A stretch of DNA of 64,000 nt from NCBI GenBank assembly GCA_018806915.1, contig JAGKQI010000085.1, forward strand, positions 682,001-746,000. The letters run 5' to 3'. The notes under the pieces are model-generated. The model saw only the letters and a program-made list of their open reading frames with translations. It had not been told where the DNA came from and made no database searches. The DNA is from Phytophthora colocasiae (lineage: Eukaryota > Oomycota > Peronosporomycetes > Peronosporales > Peronosporaceae). The position numbers and the translations under genes were made by a program. The first letter of the stretch is position 1. Every line of letters starts with the position of its first letter. Below are positions 62,305 to 64,000 of this stretch, one piece after another.

Positions 62305-63899
62305 TGTGAAGCTGTGGATTCAAATTTTCTATCTGGACACCGCCTCCCAGAGCCACCCAATATGTCGAAAGGTGATTGGCTGAGGCATCGAGTACCTGGG
62401 ACTGAGCTGTGGAACACATTTTCACCTTATTGCTTTAGGACTTCCGGAATCCGGACTTCCAGAATCCGGATGCCCGACCATGATCGGAGTCCACTATTCA
62501 GGAATCAAGTCCACCATGTGGTGCCCAAGTGAATTCCTGGTGCGTACTTCCGGAATCCAGATCCAGATTTCGGGAATCTGGATGCCATTCCAGTCAGGGC
62601 TAAGGGCTCAAGAATCCAGTCGCCCATACACAGACCAAGTGTATTCCGGATACATGCTTCCAGTGCTGAACTGAGGACTTCCGGATTCCAAGGATCGGGA
62701 ATCCAGATGACCAAGGGCGTCCGGACCCTGCCTGATTTGTACCCAGTATGGACATTGCGGTTCGGAGTATACTCAAGCCAAGTCAAGACCGACCGACCAA
62801 GACGACCGACCAGGATGTGTTCGGCACCAGCCGGAATTCTTCGGGGTTCCGCGTCAGAGACACGCGCCTCATGATGAGTGTGCGCTTCCTATAGTGAAAA
62901 CAAGATGTTAGCAGAATCTTTAGCAGAAGACTTGTATATAAATAACAGAGAGTTCAATTTGCCACCAAGGGCGCAAGTGGTCTTCTGGAAGGTTTTCCTG
63001 GAAGATACTGCAAAGCACTGCGGACCAGCCTCTTGTCAGAGGGCTTCGAGTTTGCTGAGCCAGCGTACGGCCGCGTCGACTGCGTACATCGCCGCGGAAC
63101 TCTCCACCAAAGGCTCGAGACCAAGTTGGGTAAGTGATCCGGCAGCGCATCCGGAAGGGATCTTCCTATTTCATATTTCCAGTTGGAATCCGGATTCCGG
63201 ATTCACATTTCATATTATAACTGCGTTTTGGGAGGTTGTTAGTAGTTGGCCCCTTGGAACTGTATTGAATTAACTACTGTGTGATTGGACGTTTGCATCT
63301 GGATTCCTAGTCTAGATTGCATTTGGATTTTGGATATTTGGATATACAGGCATCTGGATATCCTGATCTTGGATATTGTCTTCCGGAAACCAAGTGGTTA
63401 TCCGGAAGTGGTGCGCTTGTTAGGGTCCCGGAACTGAGTCAGTGTTCCGGAAGTAGACCCCGTCGACTGGCATTGGGAGTGCCCACCGCTCGAGGGCCAC
63501 AAAGAATAAGAGCGGCTGCGTGTTTTGCATATTAACTCTCTGTATTGTATTGGTTAACTGTTGGAAGAGGACTCTGCTAATAGTCTTTTGCCTTCCAGAA
63601 AACCAACTGCATTTGGAAGTACTTTTGGTACTTTGGATCTTTGGATCTGATCACACCTGAAAGTAACTCACCTGGTGATACCCTTCGGATACTCGAAGAC
63701 AAACGACACCAAGGAGGATAACCACAAGGTCACACGCCAACTCCGCCTTCCGGATACCCATTTGGATCCCGAAAGGTAGAGACTGACCAGTGTCATCTGG
63801 AAGTTTCCTTCCAGAATCGGACTGGCCACCAGCTATACGTTCTGGGCGACCGGGTTTTTCTTTCAGAAAGTCCGGAAAGTGTTCACCCACCTCGTCACA
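62305..63899 (+). repeat. 5' LTR of element J (inserted in B)
   Basis: TGTGAAGCTGTGG at 62305 to CGTCACA at 63899, 1595 bp, related throughout to the A and B LTRs (for example AGAGTTCAATTTGCCACCAAGG shared with A in part). A good TATA box, TATATAAAT, is at 62935-62943. Only this LTR is in the window. Its left boundary is placed where homology of B to A's pol stops. Confidence 0.85.
62935..62943 (+). promoter_or_regulatory. TATA box of the J LTR
   Basis: TATATAAAT lies about 12 bp upstream of AGAGAGTTCAATTTG, a segment conserved in A where a TATA-like TATATTAAAG holds the same place. It probably directs the element's genomic transcript. Confidence 0.55.
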
Positions 63900-63901
63900 G
63901 C

Positions 63902-63922
63902 TGGTGCGCGTGCCCGGATTCG
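63902..63922 (+). other. Primer binding site of element J
   Basis: TGGTGCGCGTGCCCGG and onward, matching element A's site almost to its end, two bases after the LTR. Confidence 0.85.
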
Positions 63923-64000
63923 ATACCGAAAGGGTTTTACCGAGTTATTTTTATATATTTTTTTGATTAGTTTCAGGGGTTCTGAGTGCTAACTAACTTT
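63923..64000 (+). mobile_element. Leader of element J (runs off the window)
   Basis: It closely resembles the leader of A just upstream of gag (GAGTTATTTTTATAT, GATTAGTTTC, TAACTAACTTT). The gag start would follow within a few tens of bases beyond the end. Confidence 0.8.

Noticed and set aside
1..64000. An intact endogenous virus or envelope gene
   Set aside because: No envelope-like, membrane-anchored frame was found. The extra frames in A and C are antisense and lack signal peptides and membrane segments.

Overview
The window looks like repeat-rich chromosomal DNA of an oomycete, most probably Phytophthora or a close relative. The evidence is three Crinkler (CRN) effector gene copies, a GCR1_C-type oomycete repeat gene, spliceosomal introns in host-gene fragments, and several families of Ty3/Gypsy and Ty1/Copia elements. 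Almost every coding stretch belongs to an LTR retrotransposon or is a broken copy of a host gene. No intact single-copy housekeeping gene is present.

Left third (1-27.8 kb): four Gypsy elements, all on the minus strand, are nested inside one another. Element E (5' LTR 27469-27782) is cut by element D (5' LTR 26531-26953, gag and protease at 1-1480). D is cut by element C (LTRs 1497-1956 and 26025-26484, target duplication AACAG). C is cut by element A (LTRs 3653-5199 and 18935-20483, target duplication GTCG). Element A is nearly intact. It has a 1436-aa gag and a pol of about 1960 codons carrying protease, RT, a decayed RNase H, a second RNase H, integrase and chromodomain. Both A and C carry a long open reading frame antisense to the element, between pol and the 3' LTR (990-codon frame in A, 516 codons in C). 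Gag and pol lie in -1 phase in all four Gypsy elements where the junction is visible (A, B, C, D). Each junction has a plausible slippery heptamer and a downstream stem whose base pairs co-vary between elements.

Middle (27.8-50.1 kb): a mosaic of Copia elements and broken host genes. Copia F (28560-33405, minus) has two internal stop codons. Copia G (41103-46439, plus) has LTRs that look identical and a CGAAA target duplication, but two frameshifts. Around them lie a GCR1_C-domain pseudogene, three partial ArfGAP copies, one split by an ankyrin-repeat segment, a PDH E1-beta pseudogene that keeps an intron, and three CRN copies. Two of the CRN copies have an HNH-like C-terminal domain. A gene with a RanBP2-type zinc finger, a chromodomain and a papain-like peptidase-like domain lies at 48.9-50.1 kb.

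Right end (50.3-64 kb): a decayed Copia element (H), a truncated LTR, a 613-bp inverted repeat formed by two LTRs of one family, and Gypsy element B (plus strand, same clade as A). B is decayed and is interrupted in its RNase H region by the 5' LTR of a further element J, which runs off the window.

All similarities were judged by eye from translations and self-comparison; no database search was run.
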